Assembly (NCBI RefSeq): GCF_014805625.2
Contig: NW_023998431.1
Location: 1,208,853 to 1,272,852, forward strand
Source of the DNA: Glossina fuscipes
Lineage: Eukaryota > Arthropoda > Insecta > Diptera > Glossinidae
DNA length: 64,000 nt
Direction of reading: 5' to 3'
The stretch's first letter is position 1. Each line of letters opens with the position of its first letter. The notes under the pieces were generated by a model that saw only the letters and a program-made list of their open reading frames with translations, was not told the origin of the DNA and searched no databases. Below, one piece after another: positions 23,654 through 37,385 of this stretch. The position numbers were made by a program, and so were the translations under genes.

Positions 23654-24204
23654 GCATGTAAACAATTTCACACACTCCAAGCCATGAGTTTAGTTAGTGT
23701 TATTTATTTTTGGCTTTCATGCTATAATTTTAGTTTCTGTTTGTTGATATTATGATCATTATTCTTATTATTATTATTGCGACCCTATAAACATCACAAC
23801 ATGTGAGACAATATCACTTTACACATATACATACGTATACATTAAATGACATGGACTCAATGCTTACGGGGTAAGTTTTTAGTGAGTGACATGACCAAAC
23901 AAAAAAAAAAAATAAATAAAATAATTTGACTTCTTCAAATTAATGCGAAATGCTGCCTGCCTTACGTAGCTTTTAACTAAAATGAAATTTAAAAAAAAGT
24001 AACCAAAAATTATTCTTACCTATATCGGGTTTCGTTGAAAGTAAATCACAGGCAGTGCATATAAAGCTCTCGACACTTTCGCTATAATAAAAACTGAAAA
24101 AATGAATAAACCAACTAAAGTAAAGGAGTAAAATATTACAATTTCATTTCTCAGCTCCTTTTCAGGGTAAGTGAGTAAAAGTGAAATGCTTTTTCATTTT
24201 CTAA

Positions 24205-25049
24205 CTTTTATACCCATCACCGAAGGATAAGGGGTATATTCATTTTGTCGAAACGTTTGCAACGGCCACAACTAAACTTCAGAGTCCCCACAAAAGTACA
24301 TATACTCTGACTCGATTTAAGCATGTCCGTCTGTGTAATATCTGTTGGGAACATTCTCTCAGCAGCAAACATGAAGTTACTGACTTCAAAGTTCCTACAC
24401 GAACACTGTTATTGTAAATGGGCCAAATCGATTGAGGGACCCGCCTACAGTACCACGTAAGCTGAGAGCACGTCTGTTTTTCAAAAGGAATAAAAAATTG
24501 TTTTTTTACTCATCACTCGTATCTACAGTAAATAAATGTACGAAAGTATTCTATGTATATTGTATGGGTGCGATGCTTTAGTACTTTTATAAAAATGGGG
24601 AAAACGTATCACGCTTACCCTATATTCTAGTGTATCAAAATTAAGTTTTTTTTCAATACCTATGTAACACACAGAAGCAAGCTTCAAAAGTCCCATAAAG
24701 TATATAAATTCTTGGTCGATATCAAACTTGGAGTGGACTCAAGTTTGTTCATCAGTCCGTGTGCCCAATAGTGCAGTATTTGTGATACAAACTGTCCCAT
24801 TCGCAAAGAAGAAGATAACATACGACACGCCTACAACACGTCTATGCACCCAAACCTAAGGTCATCTTTCCTTTCCACGTCATTTACTGCTGATTTGCTC
24901 ATTAACTACAAATATACGATATAAATTTCCGCAAAGTTATTCTACAAAAATAGAAGAAATCAGCCATGCGCACCTAATATTACTATCATATGTTTCTTCT
25001 CTTTCCTTTTTTTCCATCTTATATGAGATAACGCTGATGGGTATAAAAG
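24205..25049 (+). mobile_element. TATACCCATCACCG inverted-repeat element, copy 1
   Basis: The 845-bp copy begins CTTTTATACCCATCACCG and ends CGCTGATGGGTATAAAAG, an 18-bp terminal inverted repeat with one mismatch. Inside, the sequence consists of two related halves. Each has an AAGTA-ATAT opening, a TCGAT/ATCAAACTTG block, GTCCGTCTGTGTAAT or CAGTCCGTGTGCCCA, and a block ending CAGCAAACATGAAG or CGCAAAGAAGAAG. There is no open frame, so the element is non-autonomous. The same ends and internal blocks occur at 39254 and 40580. I cannot define a target-site duplication and so do not assign a superfamily. Confidence 0.75.
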
Positions 25050-27655
25050 ATTCGACCGCAACTAAATATAACTTTCTTACTTGCTTTTTTTTTTTTTTTT
25101 ATTGTGCACTAAAAGTGTGGGATGATCATATTTTATGTTTTTATGCATTGTTCTGAAAATTGAAATTTTTGCAATTTTTCTTTTTTAGCATTATAGTCAC
25201 GAAGTTATAAAGCGGTTAAGGTTTATTAAATCCAAAATGCAAATGGTTACGTTATAATACAGCTAACTGGGACAAAATATTTCGTTGTTATGAAAATCGC
25301 ATTATAATCAATCATTATTATGTGATTTTATTGGAGCTCTCATAGTATTACTTTACATATCTAAAGGAAAAATGTTTTCAAAAAATATAAATAATTATTG
25401 AGCAGAGGGATCCAATCCTGTAAAGTCTTTCTACTTATTGAACAATCATACTTACGAAAGCTTAATGATATTTTTGAGTTTAGGATGATCGTTCGAAAAT
25501 TATTTTTAAGATATTTACAGTCGTTGGTCGGAAATACGGTTTACATTTTAGAAAAAGTTTAACATTAACGAAAATAGATAGATTTTAAGCAGGTAATAAA
25601 CAATTATAGTAAAATTGATTAACTTAGACGGTTCGTTTATTATCAACAGGAAAAGGAAAACTTTTGAGGAAAATTGCGTGAAAATACAAGAAAGAAATTC
25701 GAAATCAAAATGAAAATGAATATCACCATACTGTCATTTACGAACTATTGCTATGTGAAAAAGTAGAACTATAATGCTATTAGTCTGATAAAAAGTTTGC
25801 TGTTTGCCATTTCTTTAGATAAGTGAGAAAATCATATTCAGCTGTAGTCTTATCCTTTACGTCATCACTATTACCTTAAGGAAAATTCAAAAAAAAAAAA
25901 TGAAATCTCGATATTCTACAATATTGAGTGGGCGTGGCTGTTTTATTTCGCATTTTTATATAGCCATATGATATGCTTTGAAATTTTTACGGTTGTTTAT
26001 CACCTTTGTTGGGTTTTTGGAAACATACCTGCTTTTAGTTTATGTGTCCAGGTGTGTCCTTTCATAAATTGAAGCCATTTTCAGTGCTTGGCTGCAGAAG
26101 CAAAAGCCTTCAATATGTTTTCCCTGATATCTTAATTTTTGCGAATGCGAGTATGCTTGCCACAGACAGGAACGTGGGGAGTAGGTCGCATGGATATATA
26201 TGCTTAGAACAATTCAGAATTCGGAACTGATCGGGAATGTGTATGCTTCATAGCATCTTTGAAGCTTTCTTCTACGCTGCAAGCGTTTTGACATCGCGAT
26301 TATAACCCACAACTCTCGATGATGGATATAAAAAAGCAGTGAACGATATATTCGTTCGCTGCTGATATTCCTTAACCTAGTTGATTAAGATTGTAAATTT
26401 GTATCGTATTTTTGGATATCCCAAAAAAAAAACATATGTTCGGATAGATTTAATTTTAAGCAAATTTTAATAGATGCTTGCAGGCATTTTTCACGATTGC
26501 TGATATCTCTATTAATTGAAAAAATTGAGTAATGAAAAGTATCAATGCATACAATGGTTAAATTCGATAATTTTGACTATTCTCCGCATAAAATAACAAT
26601 TTTCGATTTTACGAAATTGAATTATTTCGTGTATACAGACGCAAGTGCCCAATAAGATGTACTGATGATATTTGGCTTGGCTTCCAATTGCTTAGCACAT
26701 TTTCACATCATTGCACGACTTAGACAATTGGTTTAAGTAGAAAGATTGCTTTGTCCGGTTTAATAGTTCAGTTAAATTTATTGTGAATAAGTCAACGGTT
26801 CCTTGCAGCATAGGATCATTATTTATATATATATTTATTAGAAAGAAATTTGTGCATTATAAAAAGATTTTTGCATAAGGGTTACTTTATTCGAGGCGAG
26901 CTATATATTGTCTTGGAAGTCTGTTTTTATCTTCTTCTTTTTTCTTTTCTTTGTTTTATATTCCTTCGTAACTTTCTGTAAAGTTAACAAAGCACAAAGT
27001 TGAATTATTATGTCTTCTGGGTGTGTTTTTGGTTACACTTGTTGGCATTTGTGTCTTTGACAAATTTACATGTTGTTCATATTAAAGTATTTACGTTTAT
27101 TTCAGTCTGCAATAAGAGAAATATTCTTTGTTATCACTTTAAATACATATTATGATTAGTATAATACATATAAGAAAAGGAACTACGTCACGGAACTAAT
27201 TACTTATTTTCTCATTTATGAAATTGAAAGTAAAATAATTGAAATATTTGGAGAAGTTTAGGAAAATCTCTAATAAATTCATTATAATTAAAATTAACAC
27301 AATGCAATGAGATCGTATGCGTTATATATATTAGGGATAAGGCATTCGAAAAACAAAAGAGAAAAATGCTTAAAAGAAAAAAAAAAAATTTCATGATATT
27401 TCTTATTAGAAAAGCTATTCGTAGTATAAAGCAATGTCACTCTCACTGCACGTGTATTCAGTTTGCCTCCTTTAGCATTTCAGCTATCATTCTCATCATA
27501 GTTCATAACTATCATCAATCGTTCACGATACGTTCATTCTTATTTTCATTTCTATTATCAAATTTTATTTTTTACGTAAATGAAGCTTCGGAAAATGGAC
27601 GTAGGATTAATTAACACTTTCTTGCCTTTAATAAGAGGCTTAATAATTTTTTTAC
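25050..27655. other. non-coding DNA, no gene seen
   Basis: AT-rich sequence with short A and T runs. A 62-codon frame at 26042-26230 shows no motif and its codons do not continue into flanking splice sites. The stretch 26200-26340 ends GATGGATATAAAAAAGC, weakly like the right end of the inverted-repeat family, but no matching left end was found. Confidence 0.45.
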
Positions 27656-27659
27656 TCTT

Positions 27660-28345
27660 ATTTAAAACGGCTAACTGAAAAGGCGACCAGAGCAGTCTTT
27701 GCCTGCCAACGCCTGTGCGTTGAAATGAGGGGTATTAGTCCAAAACTGATTTTAATAATTCCTTCTATGCAACTCTGGTCTGGTGGCCTAAGGTGAAGCA
27801 AGACACGGCAGCGATGACACTAAGCAAGATTCATCGTCTCACTTGCACTTCCGAATCTGCGCCTTGCCTCCTGAATGCCCTAGAAAGGAGTTCGCCTAGT
27901 CGCACTTAGATTGTCAAACATAGACAAACTAAGACCGGAAAACCTTAGCGGCCGCCTAGTGGTATTGAAAAATTTCAGCCAGAATTTGAACCGAGGGTGG
28001 AAGCAAGAAAATGGCACACCGACGCTTCAAAACTGGGGCTGGGGTATGCAGTCCGAATCTTCAAAAGCCTATACCAATAGGATATTAAACCTCCATATTC
28101 CAGCGACCTATGATTGTTCACAGTGTTCTACACGGATCATGATTCCTTTGGGTACCATCGGAAAAACACGGATAGCTCCAATACCGATTCATGCAGATTT
28201 TGCCAAGGGGCGAGTGAGACGTACAATCACATGTGAATATGAGGCCATCTGCAGAATCAGACACCAAGTGTTTGACGGACGCTTTATAAAGTCGAACACG
28301 GTACAGTGCTGCGAATAAAAGAAGGTGGCGGGGTTTATAAGATTC
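27660..28345 (+). pseudogene. LINE 3' portion with RNase H fragment
   Basis: Reading with frame changes, 27690-27800 gives RAVFACQRLC...MRGISPKLILIIPSMQ followed by an LWSGGL stretch. This resembles the segment after the RT domain in I/R1/LOA-type LINEs, where GLSPKxxxWxYxxxVRPxxxYGxxVWW is usual. At about 28005-28065, KWHTDASK or RRFKTGAGVCSP in the neighbouring frame corresponds to the first acidic block of a LINE-encoded RNase H (WYTDGSKxxxGxGAG). At least four frame changes and stops break it. A 135-codon open frame (27911-28318) runs through it by chance and mixes frames. The clade assignment is tentative. Confidence 0.65.
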
Positions 28346-28554
28346 CTAAAATGGGACGGCTAAGGGCACAGACGAGTAAAATTGATATTTTAGGTCGGCC
28401 TATGGATTGACCATTGAATTAATAATAGCATATCTGTGCTTTGTAAGAACATGCGTTATAAGTTTAAATTAACGAGTGACTATATGATTGTTTGACATGT
28501 AATAAGTCAGAAATTTTGTTTAACTTTAACTATATATTTCAAAACGCATTTCAA

Positions 28555-29600
28555 TACACATTTAATTTAATTTTTATTTATTCATTTATTATGTAATTAT
28601 AAAGCCATAGAGGCCTATTCTCTAGTTACATAGATACACTTCATGTGCAAAAAGAAAGTATAACACAAGTCAGCTAAGTGGTTGTTAATGTAATCATCTT
28701 ATTCCATAAACTCAGCAATAATCAGTTCCTACCAGCAACAAAATATACGTTATAAGTTCAGCAGGGCGGCCAATTTTCTTCTAAAAGTCTTCAAAGAATC
28801 TTCTAAGGAGTTTAGACTCAGTGATAACGTATTCCAGTATCTAGCAACATCAATTGTAAAAGTTCGTTCGTCTGACGAGTAAGACACATGCATAAAATGC
28901 CTGGAGGAGCAACCCAAATTTTAGAAAAAAATTTCGAAGGAAAGGAGGAGATTTGGATCTCTAAGTTTGACGCTCAAAGCAAAGCGTTATACGGTTGACA
29001 ATGCTATCTAAGTTATACCTTGCGCAACCAGAAAGGATTTCAATACAATAATTAACATGCGTCATAAGTAGGGAATGCGCAATTGTATGCTTAACCTTTT
29101 GACGCAGATACAAATTTAGACTGTACAGTTTTAGAAGCGTAAGAGAAACTTTAGCCGGCACATTGTCAATGTAGTTATTGTCAAAGTTCAGTTCGCAATC
29201 AAGGATACAAGATCAAAGGAATACCTAGTTATTTTTATATTGAAGTTTAATAATGCAGCACAAGCAGAATTGAAGAATAAGGCTTTATTCTTACTGATAA
29301 GATAGATTAGGCAAATGAATAACCAATCAGATAAATTTAGTCCGGAGAGCTCTCTAATGACTGGACTATGAGTTGAAAGTGAATGAGAACACCTCAGACG
29401 GATAGGCACCAAACAAATAATAATTAGATTGGCAGGCAGTAAGTAAGCAAACAATAAATGAAGAGATACAAGATGCCTGATACTGGAGCAGGCATCATTC
29501 AGACAAACATAACAATTAAAGGATAGCGAATGGCCAGGGAGTACATGAATAGTCAAAAACAACTATTTATGTTAATTTTAAGAAGTCTTTGAAGACTGGT
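28555..29600 (-). pseudogene. Jockey-like LINE 3' half (reverse transcriptase to tail)
   Basis: Read on the minus strand from 29565: a block like HVLPGHSL (PQGS motif of RT), NDACSSIRH, then the position of the YADD motif, now degraded. KALFFNSACAALLNF follows (SKTKALLF block), then ELNFDNNYIDN, KVSLTLLKLYSLN and SLLMTHVNYCIEILSG (SLIxPHFxYGxEIYSG in relatives). The last segment, SYSSDERTFTIDVARYWNTL then FRRKLAALLNL with a stop near 28745, is still open. It matches the usual C-terminus in which a basic and Trp-rich stretch follows the RT. The roughly 190-bp 3' UTR ends in an AAATTAA-type tail near 28555. Several frameshifts inactivate it. It lies tail to tail with the LINE relic at 27660. 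Confidence 0.82.
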
Positions 29601-30919
29601 TTAAATCACGAAGTATTAAAAGCCGGAAATAATTTCAGCAGAGAAAATTCAGACACGTCACCTTTACCAATTTTATATATTATATAAAGGAAAGAGAAAT
29701 TTCTGAGTAAGAGAATCAAATAGTATTGCCAGAGCAAATAAGAAAAATAAATGCTTGAGCATAACTCGTCCATTTTCAAATGATTGTAAAATGTTTTTCG
29801 ATTAAGACTTTCGATCAGGCTTTACGGTAATGTATATAATGATAATATATAAGGGAAACTTGACCTTTCTTCTTTTTTTTTTTGCTTAATTGAAATGCGA
29901 TTAATTTGCTTTATTTTTTTCTTCTATTTCTTACTTATTTTAAGTTAAAGCAGTAAACGTCTCTTTAGAAAGCAATTGAAACTTAATTTTCAAATTGCTC
30001 GTCAACCACATTTTCATCAAGTATCAATTTTAGCTCATCTTGTTTTTATGTGTGTTTTTGTTTTTTTTGGTTTTTTACTATCAACAAACTTGTTTACTGC
30101 TTTTGGTATGTTTTTCCATTCGTCGTCTGTCCGTCCGTTTAAGTACTACTTAACAAAGTTGTATACGTATGTGATCACGATAAAAAACGATTCAAGTTGT
30201 CTGTCAACTTATGCTTCCGCACAATTTCATTGCCATTACCAAAAACATTGAAAACGAAAGAAGTTGAAAAAAAGTAGAGAAAAAAGCTTAAGAAATGGAA
30301 AAAAAGATATGCAACAATCTCAATAAACCTTAAACACATATGTATTTCCATGTCGTAAAGTGTATGTGCATATGCGTGTTAGTTTAGTTTTTTTCAATAG
30401 CGCCTGTTGCTAAGAAAAAAAATATCTTAAAAAATGAAGTAAAATAAAAAAAAAATACAAAATACTTATATGCACACGTATATATCCGCCCACACATTCA
30501 CGCACGCACACAAGCACACGCATTTGTACGTACACACCATAGATACTCTTGTTTAATTTTCAAGCAATTTTCTTCTTTCCAACTGCACTTGAGTTAAGCT
30601 CTGTGCGGATTTCTTTCAACTTGCTTTTCTTTCCCCAGCCGCTTGCAGAAGAACATAACGTATGAGTTTTATATGCTTTAGCTTCTCGAACATATGCGTA
30701 TATGCGGGCAGATATGTATATATACGCATGAGTGTGTGGTTGTGTAAAATCCTTTAAGTAGCAGCTTTAAGAACACGGAAAGAAACATTTTATATTTCTT
30801 ATTTAAGTGTGTGCGTGGGTGAGAGTAATCTCAGACGCCATGCTATTACGCTTACAGTTGCCATAGCAGTCGAAGTGGATTTGGTTACTTCCACTGTGGT
30901 TGTTGGTTGTTTTGTTTTC

Positions 30920-30951
<32 letters not shown>

Positions 30952-33284
30952 TCTTTGTTTTTTTTTTTTTTTTTTGGATTTGCTGGTGTTGACTTGTTTT
31001 TGGCTTGACTTTGTTCAGCTTTAGAGCTATGATCTGTCTGTCTATTTCTCTGTCTGGGGATTGCAACACAATTCCGCCTGCAGTGTATTTTTCAATTTTC
31101 TGCTATATGCGGACAACATTATACAAAAATAAGAGCAACAACAATAACAAAAAGTAGTTACCTCCTTCATTTTTATTTATTTCTCGTTTTATTTTTTTTA
31201 TTTTTTTTTTGAACTGTTTCTTATTATAATAATGTAAACTTCGGCACAAGGTAACCAACCAAATAAAGCAGACAGCGTGCCAGTCAGTGTTAGCATTAGC
31301 CGTATGTTCCGGGTACTACTGGCAGATCCTTAAAGTTTTGATTTTATTTATTTATTTATTTTTTTCTTAATGTTGGTGTTCTGCATGATTCTTATATTCT
31401 CTCGTGTTCGTCGTTGGCTATGACCATTTTTTACTTTGTTTATCTTACGTACATACACGTACACATGCACACGTTTATACACACAAACGCATAAAGGCAC
31501 ACCTACCTATACATGCCCATGTACCTTGGTGCATACGTTATAAAAATGATGATGACTCTGCTGACAGTATAGCGACCCTTTTTCCTGTTTGTTTAGCATC
31601 TATGAGAATGTGTTCAGAGTGTTTCGTTGTTTTTCATAACATCGGATATATATGCATTTTTTCGTTCCTTTCCTTACTTGCTATCCATACGTAACGTTTC
31701 AAGTTTTGAATTTTTTCATGTCGTACCTAAAAATATCGAAGAAAAAGAAAAGAGAGAAGAAAGGAATCTTTCGTTACAGTTGCCAGGCATTTTTATTCTG
31801 CAAGCGTGAAAACTCCTTCAAGAGGAAAATTTGCTTGATCTCCTACTGTTACGTTTAAACACGATAAAGAAATTGTCTAAGTTTTTTTTTTGCTTTTTTT
31901 TTTTGTTGTTTTCATTGTTCTCACTGTTGTTGTAATATTATTATTGTTGTCGTAAGTCACGTGTTTATTTAGGTAACCATTAGAGTATGAGATGAAATTC
32001 AAATCATGCTTATGTGTTTTACAAATCATGCTTAACTGAGGCATAGACACAACACACTCTCTCATCCGAAACGAACAGAAACTTTTTCTCTTTCTGTCGA
32101 CTTCTCTATCGAACGAAAAGAAAGGAAAAGAAAAAAAAAAAAAAAACAAGTCTTCGTTTCTTCTTAGACATGAAACTTGCTTTCTGTTCCTTGCAGTTGA
32201 AGCGGGTCTTTTTCTTTTTTCTTTGCCAACAATAGTGCACAAGGAAAACAATGCCGCATCTTTTAAGACGCTTACAGATATAAATCTCAATAATCGTTTA
32301 TCATGACAACGGTTGCCATTCCTTTTCGTTTCGTTTGCCATCCGTTTACCATTCTTCTCTCACCTTTATATTATATTTATGCTCAGCGTGGCACCGGCTG
32401 TCATATGCTGCTGCTTCAGAGGAAAGAAAGAAAAAAATGTTAACGTTAAACAAATTGGTGTTTGCACATTTGCGCTTTTTTTATTTTTTTTTTTTGCTCT
32501 TATCATTTTGCCTGATATGGGTTGGTTGCGTTTCTTATGCAGTATTCTAAACTGAAGTTAAACATTTTCCGAAGCGTTATTGCTGCTGTTTAACCATAAT
32601 CAAGATGAATTTGTTTGTTGTCAATATATATTTTTACCGCTATAATGATGGCAAAAAGCATATCCGTGGAAAAAAAAATGGGGGAAAGAAAAAAAGATAG
32701 AGAATTGGAATCGTGTATGAAACGATGCAATATATAAATTGTAACTTATTAAGGGAAAGGAGAATGAGCCTGTAAAAATAAGGATTTATTGATGAGTTAC
32801 AATCTAATGATGAAACAGCTTATTAGATGATTCATTATATTATGAAAAAAAACAAATAGGAAAACTGCAGTCGCCTTAGGCCTTATCTGTAACCTATACG
32901 AGATTAATGGATATTTAAAAGGCATTGAATTTTTTGGGCGGTCACGAAAGTGAGAATACTTTATTTCTACTTAATTAAATAATTTGTTCGGTGGCCGTTT
33001 GATAGCGCTGTACGTGTCTTTGTTTTTTTTACTTCTGGTAATTTTGAATGGTGGTTGAAGTGGACAGGACTCGGGCCATAGTTTAAACGCCATGAAACCA
33101 AGATGTTGCTCTCCGTTGTCAGAAAATTGCTAAGAAAGATTAATATTATCTTTTGTTTCAGTGCAAACATGGTCAGTTTTGGAAATTCAAAAACAAAATA
33201 TATAATAGCGGGCCACGGCCTACCATTAAATACCATACCTCATTTCGCTTAATACAGTTATTCACATAACGATTTTTCAGAATA
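29601..33284. other. non-coding DNA rich in T runs and AT repeats
   Basis: Contains an AT array at about 30927-30951 followed by a run of about 20 T (30958-30976), further T-rich runs near 31190-31215, 31880-31910 and 32475-32495, and an A run near 32130-32147. Frames of 60-154 codons here are Phe-, Lys- or Cys-rich low-complexity translations of these tracts. Confidence 0.5.
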
Positions 33285-33512
33285 AGTTCTTATATTGGAA
33301 ACGGGCTAAAAAGTGATTCGACTAAAAGCATTTATAATAAAATTCGTCTTTGCTACGTCCGCTCTACTAAATTTCATCAAAATAACTGGAAAAATGCGAC
33401 CTGTAGGTTGAATGCAAGAATGTATAGACAGACATCAAACAGACAGATTGAACCATGCACAGATTCAGGTTAATTCAGAAAATAATTCCATATCGATCGG
33501 TATAATAAGAGA
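33285..33512 (-). repeat. dispersed repeat, inverted copy
   Basis: The reverse complement contains CAACCTACAGGTCGCA and TTTTGATGAAATTTAGTAGA, plus a TTTTCTGAATTAACCTGAAT and TCTGTCTGTTTGATGTCTGT stretch, matching the order in 6588-6795 and 17176-17420. This makes three clear members of one family in the window, one inverted. Confidence 0.6.
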
Positions 33513-36500
33513 TGAGTCTATCTAAAGTCCTTCTGGGAATTGCATGCATCCGCACAAACTTAATATACATTTGTGCGATAAGTGGTTTAGGGCATAAAAA
33601 ATGTAAAGGTCTGTTAATATTAGGGTTTTTACATGTAAAAGTACTAGGTGTAGAAGTAAGATCTCTATGTTGAAATTAGTAGTAGTCGCACGCTTCCATT
33701 TCAGGTATTGATAATTTTGCAATTCATGCTTGTGCAGTATAAGTCACAGTGGCTTATACAAGCTGCCAATAAGTGTATATAAATGTGTAAAGAGATGGAA
33801 GCGAGCAAACCGTATTTAAGGTACTTGATGCTAAACTTGAAAAAAATGCCACTGAAGTTACGAAAATGGTTAAGTTGGTTTGGAGTAAATACGCAGAAAC
33901 TTATGAGACAGTTAAAATGGGATTCGGGAGATTTCGTGCAAAAAAATTTTAATCTTGAGGATAACGCTCTGGATTAAAAAGGAATCATCTGCTATAAACT
34001 TCTAAAGCTTTATTAACCTCTGAACAATACCAAGCACTACTAGTTAAACTTAGTGGGCGAGCGTAAGTGAGAAAATCATTTACGAACAAAGCTACCCGAC
34101 AAATGATTTTGCTTCATGGTGAACGTTTCCATTTGACCGCCTGTCTTTAGCAAAAGCAATTGAAGAAGCAGTCCTCAACTTGATCGGGCAACTTCGGTCG
34201 ATTGCGAGGATTATTCCTCGAACTTATCTCAATCTCAGATCGACGCAGTTATATTCAGCAGATCAGCTGTTTCCCAAAGTGTATGGTTAACGAAAATGAA
34301 ACGATGATTATTCCAACTCGGAACTACGAAATTTTTATCGTGAAGACGCAGGCAACTTATTTCCACACCTAAAATAAGCCACAAAATATACAAAAAAGAT
34401 TTTTTTCGGATTTTTCTTTTGTTTGACCAAAATGAAGGCATGGTCACTCTCACAAAACAATCTTTTGTTTTGCTTGGCTTCTCACACCGTACAGCTACTT
34501 GGCGTCTGAAACAATCAACTAACAACTTTCAAAATATATATATTATGACTCAAAATCGAGCGGGGACCCGTAAATTAGTTTTTTTGAAAGAGTAATTAAA
34601 AAAAATAGTCCTCTAAAAAGAAAGCCTAAAATACGCGGGAGAGATATATATTGATTTGTGAGTGTTTTCCAAAGTTTACACAAGATTTGAATTTATCGCC
34701 ATTTATGCGGTAAAATGTTGGCTAACCAAAAACAAAAGCAGTTTGACAGGTTACAGTTCAGGGTTCGTACAAAAGAGCATATAGCGACATTGCTTCGGAA
34801 GCTTTGAACACGTCGAACCATGTATAAAAGAAAAAAGAAAAAAAAAACTCCCAACTGGCAAGCATGACTTTCTCTGCTGAATTTGAAGGACAGCGATATT
34901 AAGAGCGGAAATAGGCATTGTGCAGATCGAAAGGATCATTAGAAATGGTGGGTAGGGCAGGGGGAGATCAGTACCATGTACTGTAGTGTTAGTTTCTTCA
35001 AAGAGTGATGACGTTGATGATGCCCATGACATTGAAACAGGGATTGTCTAATAGAACTTAAGCCTTCTTATTACCGCAAATTTCTGTCAATGACTTATGT
35101 TGCGCTTGAGCATTCGATTTTTGTGACGATATCCAAAATAGAGCTTCTTGGGCCGATGGCTTTAAAAGGTCAAATATCATTTCGACAACCTTTTGGAAAA
35201 TGGAAAAAATGTGCGTCTAACTAGGGAAGTTTTCTTGCAATAAGCTCTCTTTTTCACAAATAATAATTGGACAAAATTAGTTTCTATTTCTGAACTTAAT
35301 ATAATGATTCTACATGTATTAAGGAGCAAGATGATTTGCTCGCGTTGTTGAAAATTATAACAAATCATAATACGAAATGGAATGCACTGAATGCACTGAA
35401 ATAGAATTTTCAACTCAGTAATCAAAAGAATAGAAATGTTATAGTTGGACAAGACAAGGGTTATTAATTACCTTCCATTACTTGGCCTAAGAGGATTTTT
35501 TAACTATTTTCCCAACAACATATCAAATATTGTATCTTGATATAATGTAAAGGCTTATTTTCCGATAAGAACACTTAGGGCGAGAGGGATCCAAATAATA
35601 TATTTATGTATTCAAACGTTGCCACAGTAAGCTTGCATAACAAATAACTCTCTTGGGCAAATTCTCATCATAAACTTTATTGTTACGTAAAGGTCTAATT
35701 CTTTTGTACACAAGCAGGTCTAATCCCATCACATATATTTTGAATTCATTTCATATTCGAAAATATTACTTTCGACGATTTTTGTCGCTGTGTGCCAAAC
35801 TTTACTAATACATCTCGAAATTTCAATCTGTACATTGAAAATACGCAATATTGATAAGCTTAGATAGACAGACGGATAGGCATGCTAAAATAATTAATAA
35901 TAATAGTCTGTCACAAATTCTATTATGTACGGCATACACGCGTACAAATTTAATGTAATCTTAGCACAAATGTCGTAGGATTAGAAAAGTTTGTTTTAAG
36001 ACAAAACTAAACGAAAACAACTGTACATATTTGTTCTGGATATCGGCCGTTTCTTTGTTATGATTGATGCTCTTCAAGTGTCAGCAGCAAATACAATGTG
36101 CCTTGTAAGTGTAGGCAGTTAGATGTATAAATCCATATGTATAGAGACAATAGAAATGCCATTTGGCGCCCATAAAAACTTTAAAGCTCGCAATAAATAT
36201 TGATTAAATAACTGATGATTATTTGAAAGCTTTTTGTATATGATCAACTGAGTCGATTTAAGGAATTCGCCAATAAATCCAAAAATACTAATTCTCTTTC
36301 TAATATATCGCTACTCTTAAGAAGTTTCTGTTCACACTTAAATAAATGGCAGTAATTTGCTCAAATGGAAAAAAAAAACAAAAATCGAAAAACCTAAATT
36401 AGCGGTGTATATAATTTAAACATAACCTCGAACAGTACAATTGCAAAAAAAAAAAAAAAAAAAAGAAAAGATTAATTGTCACATATGTGTTTTTAGATGA

Positions 36501-36980
36501 AAGTGTTCGACTATTTAATATGAAAGTGTAACTAAAATCCAATGAATGATTCATTAATTTTGCATACACATGCCAAATAACATACGTAAAAGTTAATTTT
36601 AGATAGATGCATGCAAGAAAAAGAGAAAAAGCGAAAAAAAAAAAAACAAAAATCAACATATGCATACACAATATGCTTGATGAAAATATATGTCTATATA
36701 TATATATATATTTGTATATGCATGTGTTTATGTATGTGGATGAATGGTCTTGCGAGTATTTTCGGTTTTTGTGGTTTTGCATTTGCTAAATGTCAGCCAA
36801 TTAGCCCAAAAGTCCCATTTAAAAATGAAATTCAATGCCAATGTAATGGAATGTATGACTATAGTGGCCTGATAGGCCAACGTTTCGACCAAACCAAATA
36901 GCAAACATCAGCAGCAAATAACCGTTAAAAAAACTCTGATCTCGTAGAAAACTTATATGCGTTTAAGCCCATGAATTTGC

Positions 36981-36985
<5 letters not shown>
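33513..36985. other. non-coding DNA; one more dispersed-repeat fragment
   Basis: 35780-35905 carries a minus-strand fragment of the same repeat style (GTGTGCCAAACTTTACTAAT, then TAGACAGACGGATAGGCATG). A run of about 20 A lies at 36445-36464. The frame at 34235-34525 (minus, 96 codons) is open but unrecognised, and I do not call it a gene. Confidence 0.45.
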
Positions 36986-37022
<37 letters not shown>

Positions 37023-37297
37023 GATGTATATGTATATATATATGTATATATATATATATACATTGATGATGTTACTCGCACAAAAAACATACGTTATGGC
37101 TGCCAACATTCATGTGTGCAAAATGTTGGTCAGGCAATAACGGAAATAACCGCAGTTGCATGTATGTGTGCTTTTTAAACACATTCTCATATATGCATAT
37201 ATATATATATATATATAGAGGCAAACATAACAAGCATATAAACAACATTAGCAGCATGCCTAGCGCAATGTTATACAGGCAAACGTACACACACACC

Positions 37298-37341
<44 letters not shown>

Positions 37342-37350
37342 TACACATAC

Positions 37351-37385
<35 letters not shown>

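Noticed and set aside
30803..31069. Frames with Ile-Tyr runs beside AT and T tracts
   Set aside because: They are translations of the (AT)n array and poly-T.
31877..32341. 154-codon minus-strand frame, Lys/Arg and Phe rich
   Set aside because: It spans several A and T runs, with no motif and no initiator or splice context.
36611..36901. 96-codon + frame whose end reads CQPISPKVPFKNEIQC
   Set aside because: The first half is a poly-A/Lys and AT translation. The last 38 codons follow a possible acceptor (AAATGTCAG) but have no further support.
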